64,000 nt of DNA from Terribacillus halophilus (GCF_900101385.1 NZ_FMZB01000008.1:62001-126000), one strand, 5' to 3'; counted from the first letter of the stretch, positions 8,645-17,354 are shown. Notes: a model not told the origin generated them from the sequence alone. A program made the numbers and translations.

Positions 8645-9469
8645 TCAGCCTTTCAATCCGCTTCGGGCAACACCGGAGATGACATATTTCTGCATGACGA
8701 AAAAGAGGAGCAGCATGGGCAGGATGACCATTGTCGAAGCCGCCATAAGCAATTCGTATTTGATGCCGGCCTCGGTTGTGAATGCAGATAGTCCGACAGG
8801 CAGCGTCCGGAGTTCTTGTGAATTGGTGACAATCAGCGGCCAGAGAAAAGCATTCCAGCTGCCGATGATCTTCAGTAAGGCAATGGTGATGAGCGCAGGC
8901 TTCGCTAAAGGCACCATCACATACCATAGGAACTTGAAATCACTGCATCCATCCACTTTTGCCGCGTAGGACAATTCTTGCGGTACTGAAAAGAAATACT
9001 GGCGCAATAGGAAGATGGAGAAGATGCTCGCAATCCATGGGATGACCAATCCCTCATAGGAGTCGATCCAGCCCAGGTTGGAGACGGTGACGAAATTCGG
9101 GATCAATAGCATCTCCCCAGGTACCATCATCGTTCCGAGCAACACAGCAAACACGACTCCCTTGCCATGGAAGTTGATCCGGGAAAAAGCATAAGCGGCA
9201 AGTATTGTCGTCAATAACTCACCAATCGTAGTCAGTACCGTGACAATGATACTGTTGAAGAAGTAGGTGCCAAATGGCGCTGCTTCACTTGCACTACTAT
9301 AATTTTCGAACTGCCACTCAGAAGGAATCCAAACGGGCGGCATCGCCATCACTTCATTGGGAGCCTTCAGTGAGGTGCTGATCATCCAGACAAATGGCAG
9401 CAGCATGAGGATGGCGCCTAATGATAAAAGTACATAGATTGTTCCTTTGGATAAAGCTTCCTTACGCAT
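8645..9469 (-). CDS. ugpE: ABC importer permease, UgpE-like
   Basis: This 274-residue inner-membrane subunit of a family 1 carbohydrate-type importer has six predicted helices. The cytoplasmic EAA loop that docks on the ATPase (ELSYAAKVDGCS, then VPLAKPA) lies in the C-terminal half. The start ATG follows an AGGAGG-type site and lies 13 bases after the partner permease gene. In the Ugp system UgpA and UgpE form the heterodimeric channel. Assignment as the E rather than the A subunit rests on length and the cytoplasmic N terminus. Confidence 0.75.
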   Translation of the reverse strand: MRKEALSKGTIYVLLSLGAILMLLPFVWMISTSLKAPNEVMAMPPVWIPSEWQFENYSSASEAAPFGTYFFNSIIVTVLTTIGELLTTILAAYAFSRINFHGKGVVFAVLLGTMMVPGEMLLIPNFVTVSNLGWIDSYEGLVIPWIASIFSIFLLRQYFFSVPQELSYAAKVDGCSDFKFLWYVMVPLAKPALITIALLKIIGSWNAFLWPLIVTNSQELRTLPVGLSAFTTEAGIKYELLMAASTMVILPMLLLFFVMQKYVISGVARSGLKG

Positions 9470-9481
9470 CCCGATTCCTCC

Positions 9482-10372
9482 TTAGTTGTAATGGACAAAT
9501 TTCTTGCCGACTATCAATTGGATGATAGTGAACAGGAAGATGATAATGAAGAGAACAAAGGCGGCGGCAGACGCCAAACCGAATTCCCATTCCTCATAGA
9601 ATTTCTGATACACATAATAGACAACGGTCAGGGCGCTATTAGCTGGTCCGGGTCTGCCATTGAATAGGGCGAATATTTCATCAAAGACCTTGAAGGCATT
9701 GATGATGGAGATGATCGAGACAAAGAACATCGTCGGTGACAGCAATGGCAAGGTAATATGCTTGAACCGATACCAGGCTGATGCCCCGTCCACTTTCGCT
9801 GCTAAGTAGTATTGATTTCCAATATTCTGCAGTCCGGCCAAAAAGATGATGATATTGAATCCAAGGCCCTTCCAGATGCTTAAAATGATCAACGCAGGCA
9901 TTGCGTAAGTCGGATTCGTCAGCCAATTGATCGGGTCGATGCCGAACAAGCCCAGCGCATAGTTCAAAAGCCCATAATCCGAATGGAAAATCCAGCTCCA
10001 GACAATCGCTACAGCTACAACGGAAGTGACGAATGGCAGGAAGTAGATGGTACGGAAAAATCCGCTGAGCTTGATTTTGCTATTCAGTAATACAGCAATT
10101 GCCAAGGAAATGATGATCGACAGCGGCACGACACCAATGACGAAAATACCTGTATTTTTCAGGGCAGTGATGAAGTTGGGATCTTGGAATAATTTTGTGA
10201 AGTTCTCGAACCCATAAGCATTGACTGTGTCATTGAAGAAGTCGTAATCCGTATAAAAGCTCATCAGGAATGATTTGATGATCGGGTAAATGCTGAACAC
10301 AATCAAGATAAGCAGAGCAGGCAGCAGATAAAGATAGCCTTTAAGCGTGCTCTTCCACGTGGGCTTTTGCAT
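9482..10372 (-). CDS. ugpA: ABC importer permease, UgpA-like
   Basis: This 296-residue membrane subunit has six helices and an EAA loop (YYLAAKVDGAS, then ITLPLLSP). The preferred start is the ATG at 10372 (MQKPTWKST), which overlaps the end of the ATPase gene by 32 bases. The frame is open further upstream, but that part is shared with the ATPase coding region and looks unlike a permease N terminus. The ribosome-binding site (GGCGGGATG) is weak, so translation is probably coupled to the gene before it. It works with the second permease as the transmembrane pore. Confidence 0.75.
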   Translation of the reverse strand: MQKPTWKSTLKGYLYLLPALLILIVFSIYPIIKSFLMSFYTDYDFFNDTVNAYGFENFTKLFQDPNFITALKNTGIFVIGVVPLSIIISLAIAVLLNSKIKLSGFFRTIYFLPFVTSVVAVAIVWSWIFHSDYGLLNYALGLFGIDPINWLTNPTYAMPALIILSIWKGLGFNIIIFLAGLQNIGNQYYLAAKVDGASAWYRFKHITLPLLSPTMFFVSIISIINAFKVFDEIFALFNGRPGPANSALTVVYYVYQKFYEEWEFGLASAAAFVLFIIIFLFTIIQLIVGKKFVHYN

Positions 10373-11459
10373 GCCGCATCCCGCCTCTCTTTTGGAGTGG
10401 AAGTCGCTTCCCATGTTCCCGGTGGAAGTAATGGATGCTTTCAGGATGTACTCCCAAGCCGTGGATGTCGCCAATTTGAAGCTGCTGATTGGGATCGACT
10501 AGGGCTCGTACTGTAATGCCACCGACCTGCATGCGAATTAACGTATCGCGGCCGATTGTTTCAATGTGTATGATTTTCCCGTGGAAAATCGGATTATCTT
10601 CAGAGATGTATAAATCCTCCGCTCGAATGCCCAAACGGACTGTTTGCAGCTCTGTTGGTGGCAACGCAGGTAAATTAATCGTTTGATCCATATCTTCCAG
10701 TCGATAAGAATCTGCAACTTTTGATTTGGTTATGGTCATGAGATTGATAGGGGGGTTACCGAGAAATGATGCAACAAACTCATTTTCCGGCTTTTTGTAC
10801 ATATTCTGTGGAGCGGATTCTTGCTGGATGATGCCGTCCTTCATCAGCATGACTCGATCGGAAATGCTCAGTGCTTCCTCCTGATCATGTGTTACGAAGA
10901 TGGCAGTAATGCCGATTTCCTGCTGAATCCGGCGAATCTCTTCCCGCATTTCCAGTCGCAGCCGCGCATCAAGATTGGAGAGGGGTTCATCAAGTAATAG
11001 AACATTCGGTTTTTTGACCAGCGCCCTGGCAATGGCAACACGCTGCTGCTGGCCGCCGGACAATTGACCAGGTTTCCGGTCAAGCAGATGGCCGATTTGG
11101 ACGAGATCAGCCATTTCTTTCGCCCGTATTTCGGCTTCTTTTTTAGGTACTTTCTGCATCTTCAGTGGAAACATAATATTTTTAAGGACGGATAAATGCG
11201 GATACAAGGCATAATTCTGGAATACCATGCCGATCCCGCGCTTTTGTGCATCTAGCTTCGTCACATCTTTATCGCCGAAATAGATAGTGCCAGAAGTGGG
11301 CTTGTACAAACCTGAGAGCAGCATCAGGGTCGTACTCTTCCCGCAGCCGCTTGGTCCCAGTAAAGATACAAGTTCCCCATCCTGGATGGTTGTCGTCATT
11401 TCACGAACGGCTGTCGTTTTATCAAAAACCATTGAAAGCTGATCAATACGGATATCCAT
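10341..11459 (-). CDS. ugpC: ABC importer ATPase, UgpC/MsmK-like
   Basis: This 372-residue ATPase drives the importer: Walker A GPSGCGKS (35-42), signature LSGGQQQR (133-140), Walker B LLLDEP (154-159) and switch His in VTHDQEEA. A C-terminal TOBE/MalK-type regulatory domain runs from about residue 235. It is the first gene of the four-gene operon, an order (ATPase, two permeases, receptor) unlike the ugpBAEC order of E. coli. The start ATG follows TTGGAGGAT. The promoter must lie in the 750-base region upstream, where I see no convincing consensus and no clear catabolite-repression site. Confidence 0.8.
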   Translation of the reverse strand: MDIRIDQLSMVFDKTTAVREMTTTIQDGELVSLLGPSGCGKSTTLMLLSGLYKPTSGTIYFGDKDVTKLDAQKRGIGMVFQNYALYPHLSVLKNIMFPLKMQKVPKKEAEIRAKEMADLVQIGHLLDRKPGQLSGGQQQRVAIARALVKKPNVLLLDEPLSNLDARLRLEMREEIRRIQQEIGITAIFVTHDQEEALSISDRVMLMKDGIIQQESAPQNMYKKPENEFVASFLGNPPINLMTITKSKVADSYRLEDMDQTINLPALPPTELQTVRLGIRAEDLYISEDNPIFHGKIIHIETIGRDTLIRMQVGGITVRALVDPNQQLQIGDIHGLGVHPESIHYFHREHGKRLPLQKRGGMRHAKAHVEEHA

Positions 11460-11757
11460 GTTTTTATCCTCCAAGGTTGTCTATTTGAAAATGTCAGTAC
11501 GTGCTAATTTCAAGTAAATACTATCAGACTAGTATCAAATTACTATTAAGGTATTGTAAAAATAAACTTAACAGCGGAAAGCTGGCAGAATCGTGTGTTA
11601 TTCTGTAATCTTGGGTGATTTTCGGCCATCGGAAATGCACAGTAAACAATGCATATTTAACACCTTCCATAAAATTAACGGCAGTTTTTTTGTGTAGACT
11701 AGTTGTCTGTATGGTAACTACACTGTTTATGCCATTGCCGTAAGGGGAGGAGAGGGC

Positions 11758-11937
11758 ATGCATGTCCTATTGACTGAAAGAGATGGGAAATGTTGATTCG
11801 GATGAAACGGAGAGTATAACCAGCTGTTAACGGAATTAAAAACCATGGAAAGGGTCGGCCGCTCTATGCTCAACCCAGCCTTACCCGAATCGCAAACCAT
11901 GATATTCTTAAGTGCCATCCTCGCCTCAAAAAGTTAG
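11758..11937 (+). pseudogene. Short reading frame interrupted by two TGA codons
   Basis: A strong site (AAGGGGAGGAGAGG) precedes an ATG at 11758. The frame reads 12 codons to TGA (11794), then a second TGA at 11803, and then stays open for 43 more codons to a TAG at 11935. A terminator follows 13 bases later. Reading both TGA codons as former TGG (Trp) would give a continuous protein-like sequence of 59 residues. This suggests a gene inactivated by two G-to-A changes, or alternatively a 12-residue peptide. I recognise no family. Confidence 0.3.
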
Positions 11938-11950
11938 ACTATTGTAAGGA

Positions 11951-11980
11951 ACCGTCAGCCGCTACTGCTGGCGGTTTTTT
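11951..11980 (+). terminator. Rho-independent terminator
   Basis: ACCGTCAGC pairs with GCTGGCGGT around a 7-base loop (one G-T pair) and is followed by six T residues. It is oriented on the plus strand, yet no intact plus-strand gene lies upstream, which points to a small transcript or a dead gene before it. Confidence 0.8.
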
Positions 11981-12208
11981 GGTTCATGGCATCTGATTAT
12001 ATCTAACAGGGTATAGATACAGTAGTGGGTTTGTCCATTAAGGATCGATTAAGCGTCAACCCTGATGAATTCCCTGGAATTGGTATGTTGGAAAGTATCG
12101 TATACAGCAGTCTTTGGTTGTATAATCATGATGCATATAGCAAAAGGAGCTATCACTAAGCAGCCCAGCAACCATGCGTATAGACCTTAAATAACGAGGT
12201 GCAGTGAT

Positions 12209-12994
12209 ATGAACCAAAATATTATGAATCAACATATAGGAAAAGAAGACTTACTTCATGCACTTGATCGAGAGGAATTTCGTCTAGTTTATCAGCCGAA
12301 GCTCAGCTTGAAGACGGGCAGATTGATTGGGGCAGAGGCGTTGATCCGCTGGGAGCACCCTGAGCATGGGATGATTTCGCCGTTATCATTCATCCCCGCG
12401 GCTGAAGAAACAGGAATGATTTTGCCAATCGGGGAATGGGTGCTCCAGTCAGCTTGTGAACAGAACAAGGCGTGGCAGGAAATGGGGCTGGCACCTATGA
12501 TCATGGCGGTCAATCTTTCTGCCTGCCAGCTGTATCAAGAAGATCTGGCAGAGAAGGTGCAATCCATTCTGGACACATCGAGACTTGCCCCTGAGTTTTT
12601 GGAGCTGGAAATCACCGAATCAATGACGATGAATGTCGATCATGTACTGCCTGTTTTGCAGAAGCTGAAACGGATTGGTGTCCGGATCAGCATGGACGAC
12701 TTTGGGACCGGATATAGTTCCCTTTATCATTTAAAGGAATTTCCGATAGACATCGTCAAAATAGATCGATCATTTGTACAAAATTGTACGATTGATTCGA
12801 AGGATGCCACTATCGTCAAAACGATCATCGCGATGGCGCATCAATTGAAGCTTGAAGTCAATGCCGAGGGCGTGGAATTCAAGGATCACCTTGTTTTTCT
12901 CCAGCAAAATCTATGTGATGAAGCACAAGGATATTTCTTCAGTAAGCCTATTCCGCCGGATGAATTAGTGGCGAGTCGAGTATTCCGCATTTAG
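12209..12994 (+). CDS. Stand-alone EAL-domain cyclic-di-GMP phosphodiesterase
   Basis: The 261-residue protein is a single EAL domain that would hydrolyse cyclic-di-GMP to pGpG. Catalytic motifs are intact: EAL at 43-45, the metal-binding Glu in ITES, DDFGTG (163-168), KID and AEGVE, with the usual QGYFFSKP near the end, so an active enzyme is likely. There is no sensor domain or membrane helix. A possible GAGGTG site precedes the ATG. It lies 65 bases before a PAS-GGDEF gene on the same strand, so synthesis and breakdown of the second messenger are probably co-expressed. Confidence 0.9.
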   Translation: MNQNIMNQHIGKEDLLHALDREEFRLVYQPKLSLKTGRLIGAEALIRWEHPEHGMISPLSFIPAAEETGMILPIGEWVLQSACEQNKAWQEMGLAPMIMAVNLSACQLYQEDLAEKVQSILDTSRLAPEFLELEITESMTMNVDHVLPVLQKLKRIGVRISMDDFGTGYSSLYHLKEFPIDIVKIDRSFVQNCTIDSKDATIVKTIIAMAHQLKLEVNAEGVEFKDHLVFLQQNLCDEAQGYFFSKPIPPDELVASRVFRI

Positions 12995-13059
12995 AAGAGA
13001 TCATTCCGAATGAAGGCATTTCATCGGAGTCATGCAGGCAGTCATGGCTGCAATGGGAT

Positions 13060-14349
13060 GTGGAAAAATCATATCAGGACTTGAAAGAAACTGTACGGAA
13101 ACAGCAAGGGATGATTTTCAAATATAAGAAAGAAGCCGGAAAATTCATCCATGGCTTCAGTGATGGTGAACTGATTTATCGAATGCAGCTTACTCCGGAA
13201 CAAATTATCGGTAAGGAATTGAAAGATTTTCTTCCGGAAGCAGAAGCAGATAGAAAAAGGAAGTACTACGAGCGCGCGTGGAATGGGGAAGGAAATGTCA
13301 TATACCAATCGATTGTAAATGGATTAAGATATGTTACCTCCCTTCGTCCTATCATTAGGGGCGGAAAGGTCGTCGAAGTAATTGGATGTTCTGTTGATAT
13401 CACAGCTAAAGAAGAATCGGCACTCCATTTGGATGATCCAGGAAAGGTAAATACAGAAGAAGCATTGCGGCAGAGCGAGGCGCGATACAGGCTGATTGCA
13501 GAGAACATGACTGATTTGGTCTGCATCATTGACTGGGAGGGCTATTTTAAATATGCTTCGCCATCGCATGTAACCGTGCTCGGGTTTCCATCAGTGGCGT
13601 ATGAGGGGAAGCATGCAGGAGGTTTCATGCATGGTGATGACCGGAAAAAGGTACGGAAACAGCTGGATGCAATGGTTGCTGCCAAGGAAGGCTGTGAGCT
13701 GAAATTCCGCTTCAAAAATATCAGGGGTGAATGGATCTGGCTGGAAGGAAAAGCAAGTCCTATCTTCGATGAAAACGATTTGTTTGAGCATTTTCTTATT
13801 GTCTCCAGGGATATCACCGAAAGGTTGGTTTATGAAGAGAAACTGACGTATATGGCTTATCACGATACATTGACGGGGCTGCCAAACCGGAGGCTGTTCA
13901 AGGAAAAGCTTGAGCAAGCACTGGAAGAAGCGAAGCAGACGAAGGAGAAAGCAGCTGTCATGTATCTGGACCTCGATAATTTCAAGTATATCAATGATAC
14001 ACTCGGGCATGATGTAGGCGACGAATTGTTGAAGCAATTCGCTCGCAGAGTCAAGGGATGCCTGCGGGATCGTGATGTAATTTCGAGGCAAGGCGGAGAT
14101 GAATTCACAATTCTGTTGTCAGAAATCGAGGAAGAGCAGGATGCTATTCAAATTGCAGAGAATATCCGGGCCTCGTTTCAGAAAGTTTGGAATATAGGCA
14201 GGAATTTGTTTAACACGACATCCAGTATCGGAATAGCCTTTTACCCTGCAAATGGGGCGAAGGGATATGAGCTGATGCGGAGTGCAGATACCGCTTTGTA
14301 CCAGGCGAAAAAGGACGGCAAGAATATGTATCGGGTGTTTTTGGGGTAA
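13060..14349 (+). CDS. PAS-PAS-GGDEF diguanylate cyclase
   Basis: The 429-residue protein has two PAS-type sensor domains (about 20-120 and 140-255, the second ending in a PAC-like RDITERL) and a GGDEF domain (about 262-428). The active-site GGDEF is at 345-349, and an inhibitory RxxD site (336-339) lies five residues before it, so a feedback-controlled active cyclase is expected. It has no membrane segment. The chosen start is the GTG at 13060, which has only a weak ribosome-binding site. The frame stays open upstream into the end of the EAL gene, so the true start is uncertain and translation may be coupled. Confidence 0.85.
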   Translation: MEKSYQDLKETVRKQQGMIFKYKKEAGKFIHGFSDGELIYRMQLTPEQIIGKELKDFLPEAEADRKRKYYERAWNGEGNVIYQSIVNGLRYVTSLRPIIRGGKVVEVIGCSVDITAKEESALHLDDPGKVNTEEALRQSEARYRLIAENMTDLVCIIDWEGYFKYASPSHVTVLGFPSVAYEGKHAGGFMHGDDRKKVRKQLDAMVAAKEGCELKFRFKNIRGEWIWLEGKASPIFDENDLFEHFLIVSRDITERLVYEEKLTYMAYHDTLTGLPNRRLFKEKLEQALEEAKQTKEKAAVMYLDLDNFKYINDTLGHDVGDELLKQFARRVKGCLRDRDVISRQGGDEFTILLSEIEEEQDAIQIAENIRASFQKVWNIGRNLFNTTSSIGIAFYPANGAKGYELMRSADTALYQAKKDGKNMYRVFLG

Positions 14350-14438
14350 GAACTTATTTTAATGTATAAAAAGTTAGCGACCTTCTTTCACTAATTATGT
14401 TAAATTAAATTATATTAGTTGAGATGGTGGATATAAAA

Positions 14439-14738
14439 ATGAAAAAGAAGATAATGATTTCTTTTGTTCTGTTACTTCTAATTGCTTCTGGAATATGGGG
14501 GTTCTTCGCATATAAGAAAAATAGTGTTGCAAATGCTGTGCATGAGTATTTAATTGACAGCGGAAAACAGGAAAGCGACATCGTTAGCCTTGAGCCATTT
14601 ATCGCAAATTTAAGCGGCAATGAAAATTATATGGTAGCTGTTAAGCTTAAAGACGATGCGAGAACTTACTATTATTATAAAAGTGATGATGGAAAGGTAA
14701 TGCTGGAATCAACTAGAATAGGCAGTACAGTATATTAG
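14439..14738 (+). CDS. Small membrane-anchored protein, DUF3139-like
   Basis: This 99-residue protein has one N-terminal hydrophobic helix (about residues 4-24) and a small extracellular domain with a Tyr-rich strand. The pattern HEYLIDSGKQESDIVSLE followed by a VKLKDD strand matches the DUF3139 layout, a family of unknown function common in Bacillaceae. The start ATG at 14439 follows GATGGTGG; an ATG at 14424 overlaps that site. It appears to be monocistronic. Confidence 0.65.
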   Translation: MKKKIMISFVLLLLIASGIWGFFAYKKNSVANAVHEYLIDSGKQESDIVSLEPFIANLSGNENYMVAVKLKDDARTYYYYKSDDGKVMLESTRIGSTVY

Positions 14739-14860
14739 CTGGACTAAGATAAATGCTAGAAAACAAATTATGAATCCCATGAAGTAGGATTGCTCTTTAT
14801 ACATTATTAGAATCATAAGGGTGCCACGCGCTTCGAGTGTACTTAATATCATTGAGAACT

Positions 14861-14897
14861 TCCTGTGTACAGTTATTGTATCCGGGGAGTTTTTTTA
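14861..14897 (+). terminator. Probable terminator
   Basis: AACTTCC pairs with GGGGAGTT (one G-T pair) around a long loop, followed by seven T residues. It lies about 120 bases past the DUF3139-like gene. Confidence 0.55.
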
Positions 14898-15013
14898 TGG
14901 CATAACAAAGGAAATACAGGAGAATGTGTCGAATAGTAGGGGATAATGACAGTGAGGATGCCTTTTTTCATTAGCCATACATAATGAGTGCCTAGCAGTT
15001 TAGGAGGTTAGTT

Positions 15014-15583
15014 ATGCAAAAAGAACACATACTTGAGAATCATCCAACCCTGGAAACGGAGCGGCTTCTTCTTCGTAAAGTGACACCATCGGATGCAGAG
15101 GCGATATATGCCTATGGATCTGATCCAGATGTATCGCAATTCGTTTTCTGGTCCGCGTATCAATCGATGGTGGATACCCAGCAATTCCTGGATAACGTGT
15201 TGAGTTTATATGAAAGTAATCAAGCCATTTTTTGGGGGATAGAGCTTAAAGAAGAGAAGCGTCTGATTGGCACGATCAATTACGTGTCCTGGCAGCAGAA
15301 GCACTACATCGGTGAAATCGGTTATGTACTTGCGCAGCCGTATTGGCATAAGGGCTATATGTCGGAGGCGGCCAAGGAAGTGATCCGCTTTGGTTTCGAT
15401 CGGATGGAGCTTGAACGGATTGAGGCGAAATGCTTGGCTGATAATGAAGGTTCAGAGCGTGTCATGCAGAAAGCGGGAATGCAGTATGAAGGAACTTTGC
15501 GGAAGAGAATGTACTTAAAAGGAAAGCAGCATGACGTGAAACAGTACTCAATCATCAGAGAAGAGTTTAATAACAACAAATAA
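15014..15583 (+). CDS. GNAT acetyltransferase, RimJ/RimL type
   Basis: The 189-residue protein has the GNAT fold of the ribosomal-protein alanine acetyltransferase branch: an N-terminal LETERLLLRKVTPSDAE, a beta-strand EIGYVLAQPYWHKGYMSEA that forms the acetyl-CoA pocket, and a C-terminal NEGSERVMQKAGM. It would transfer an acetyl group from acetyl-CoA to an amine; the acceptor is unknown. The start ATG follows TAGGAGG. A bidirectional terminator separates it from the convergent MFS gene. Confidence 0.85.
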   Translation: MQKEHILENHPTLETERLLLRKVTPSDAEAIYAYGSDPDVSQFVFWSAYQSMVDTQQFLDNVLSLYESNQAIFWGIELKEEKRLIGTINYVSWQQKHYIGEIGYVLAQPYWHKGYMSEAAKEVIRFGFDRMELERIEAKCLADNEGSERVMQKAGMQYEGTLRKRMYLKGKQHDVKQYSIIREEFNNNK

Positions 15584-15609
15584 CGTTTCACTACTTATAA
15601 ATGGAAAAG

Positions 15610-15637
15610 AAAAGACAGGTTCCTTGGCCTGTCTTTT
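15610..15637. terminator. Bidirectional terminator
   Basis: AAAAGACAGG pairs with CCTGTCTTTT around an 8-base loop, with A/T tracts on both sides. It serves the converging GNAT and MFS genes. Confidence 0.85.
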
Positions 15638-15655
15638 CCAATGATATAACCGAGT

Positions 15656-16822
15656 TCAATCTTCCATGCGATAACTTACAAACGACAGCGCAGAGGCAAT
15701 AAGGGCACAAATTCCACCAACAATAGCGAGATTCGGCAGATTCCCATAGGCGACAACCAAACCTCCTAAAGCCGAACCGAGTGTAATCCCAATATTGACT
15801 GACACAGGCGTAAGGGAGGAAGCGAAATCCCTGGCTGCTGTCGAGTAGGCTGCTGCCTGGTCCATCAAGTAGATTTGGATGGTAGCATTCATGACGTAAA
15901 TCATGACGGCCATGAGCATGATGCTGATTAGTCCAGCTATGGTAATATCCATTGTCACGTAAAGGGAACCAATGATGATCGCTTGGATGATGAATGCGTA
16001 ACGCAAATCACCGATTCCATTCCGGCCGGCGATTTTACCCGCCAGGAAGTTGCTGCCGATGGAGAAGGCGCCATATGCGAGCAGTACGATCCCAACAGAA
16101 CTGGAGGCAATGCCTAATTCTTCTTCGATGATCGGCGTGATATACGTGTAAATCGTATACGTTCCTGCAATACTGAATGTCGGGATAAAGAAGCCGACAA
16201 GGATTTTTGGATTTTTAAATAGGACAAGCTGTTTCAGCATGGAACTTTTCTCACCGGCAGCTGTTTTCGGTAAAATAAACAGACTGATGATGAAGGCAAT
16301 CAACCCAAGCAGTGCTGTTGCCCAGAATGTCAGGTGCCAGGAACCTAATTGACCGATAAAGGTGCCAAGGGGCACGCCGAGGACATTGGCAATCGTGAAA
16401 CCGGCAAAAATGAGTGCAATGACAGAAGAACGTTTTGCTGCCGGCATGGTATCACTTGCTATTGTCATCGCTAAAGCGGTGAGGACACCACTTGCTGCTG
16501 CAGTCACGATACGTGCTGTGAGCAGGATGCCAAAAGATGATGTCAATGCGCTGACGATATTACCTAGAATGAAAACAATAATCAGAGTCAGCATAAGTGG
16601 GTATTTCCCAAACCTGCTTACCCATCCAGTCAATAGAGGGGTACCGATTGCGTAGGCAATGGCAAAGCCGGAAACGAGTGTGCCAGCTGTCGCAACGGTT
16701 ACGTTCAAATCAGCAGCCACTTCCGTCAATAAGCCGACAATGACGAATTCGCTTGTTCCCATGACGAACGTTAGTAATGTTAAGGTGAATGCTAAGAATG
16801 TTTGTCTTTTTGTTAAAGTCAT
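15656..16822 (-). CDS. MFS drug-efflux-type transporter (AraJ/DHA1 branch)
   Basis: This 388-residue, 12-helix transporter has the N-terminal pattern TFVMGTSEFVIVGLL and the motif TPLLTGWVSRFGKYPLM in the loop between helices 2 and 3, typical of proton-driven efflux pumps of the AraJ/YdhP type. The start is the ATG at 16822 behind GGAGTG. It lies 98 bases downstream of an ArsR-family gene on the same strand. Both genes are preceded by the same inverted-repeat pattern, so this pump is most likely repressed by that regulator and induced by its ligand. The substrate cannot be read from sequence. Confidence 0.85.
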   Translation of the reverse strand: MTLTKRQTFLAFTLTLLTFVMGTSEFVIVGLLTEVAADLNVTVATAGTLVSGFAIAYAIGTPLLTGWVSRFGKYPLMLTLIIVFILGNIVSALTSSFGILLTARIVTAAASGVLTALAMTIASDTMPAAKRSSVIALIFAGFTIANVLGVPLGTFIGQLGSWHLTFWATALLGLIAFIISLFILPKTAAGEKSSMLKQLVLFKNPKILVGFFIPTFSIAGTYTIYTYITPIIEEELGIASSSVGIVLLAYGAFSIGSNFLAGKIAGRNGIGDLRYAFIIQAIIIGSLYVTMDITIAGLISIMLMAVMIYVMNATIQIYLMDQAAAYSTAARDFASSLTPVSVNIGITLGSALGGLVVAYGNLPNLAIVGGICALIASALSFVSYRMED

Positions 16823-16853
16823 CGTGTCACTCCATTTTATTGGTATATCTGTA

Positions 16854-16871
16854 TATCGGGATAAATCGATA
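16854..16871. promoter_or_regulatory. Candidate ArsR operator before the MFS gene
   Basis: TATCG, eight bases, CGATA: the same architecture as the inverted repeat in front of the adjacent ArsR gene. It lies about 32 bases upstream of the MFS start, where it would overlap a promoter or the early transcript. Confidence 0.6.
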
Positions 16872-16920
16872 TTAAATGTTGAAAGAAAAGAAATCCCTGA
16901 AAGGATCTCCCGCAATTCAA

Positions 16921-17235
16921 TTACAACTCTTTATCTAAATATGCTGCGAGCTTCTGCAGCGTCTCTTCATTTCTGCGGTAATACGTCCATTGATTATGAC
17001 GGATAGATTCCAGCAATCCAGCGCGCTGCATCATGGCCAAATATTGAGATACCGTGGATTGAGAAGCTTGGACTTTTTCCTGAATATCTCCGACACAGAC
17101 ACCGCCTTTATAATGAACCTCCTTCGGCAGATGTGCCTGCTGCTTGGGGAAATGCTTCTCTGGTTCTTTCAGCCAATGCAGGATTTGCAGTCGTTTCTCA
17201 TTCGACAAAGCTTTGAATAGTTCGATTGTATTCAT
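16921..17235 (-). CDS. ArsR/SmtB-family winged-helix repressor
   Basis: This 104-residue winged-helix regulator has the N-terminal helix MNTIELFKALSNEKRLQIL and a recognition helix in QASQSTVSQYLAMMQRAGLL. A short insertion carries one Cys (GGVCVGD), but the classic ELCVCDL metal site is missing, so metal sensing is uncertain. Members of this type repress their own operon. The start is the ATG at 17235; the frame continues 12 codons upstream across a perfect inverted repeat. The two matching operators suggest autoregulation and control of the MFS pump. Confidence 0.85.
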   Translation of the reverse strand: MNTIELFKALSNEKRLQILHWLKEPEKHFPKQQAHLPKEVHYKGGVCVGDIQEKVQASQSTVSQYLAMMQRAGLLESIRHNQWTYYRRNEETLQKLAAYLDKEL

Positions 17236-17247
17236 GAGTCCATTGTA

Positions 17248-17265
17248 TATCGAGGTTTCTCGATA
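17248..17265. promoter_or_regulatory. ArsR autoregulatory operator
   Basis: A perfect inverted repeat, TATCGAG GTTT CTCGATA, ends 13 bases before the repressor start. Its core TATCG-N8-CGATA recurs at 16854-16871 before the MFS gene. Confidence 0.7.
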
Positions 17266-17354
17266 AAGCAATCATAAAAACTTAAATTTACTAAAATCCT
17301 TTATTTAGAATAGCTGATTAATAAGTTAAACGGCTTGATAAGAGGAGGTAATCT

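Larger units (their letters stand above)
11460..12208. other. Long intergenic region between ugpC and the EAL gene
   Basis: This holds the divergent promoters for the minus-strand ABC operon and the plus-strand EAL gene, a stop-interrupted reading frame (11758-11937) and a plus-strand terminator (11951-11980). A TATAAT at 12121-12126 is a candidate -10 for the EAL gene, although its -35 is weak. I looked for a cyclic-di-GMP riboswitch core before the EAL gene and did not find one. Confidence 0.5.

Noticed and set aside
11758-11937. Selenocysteine or Trp recoding of the two in-frame TGA codons
   Set aside because: No SECIS-like hairpin follows the first TGA, and TGA is a normal stop throughout the window. 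A pseudogene or short peptide is simpler.
12000-12208. Cyclic-di-GMP riboswitch before the EAL gene
   Set aside because: The GEMM core motifs are not present in this leader.
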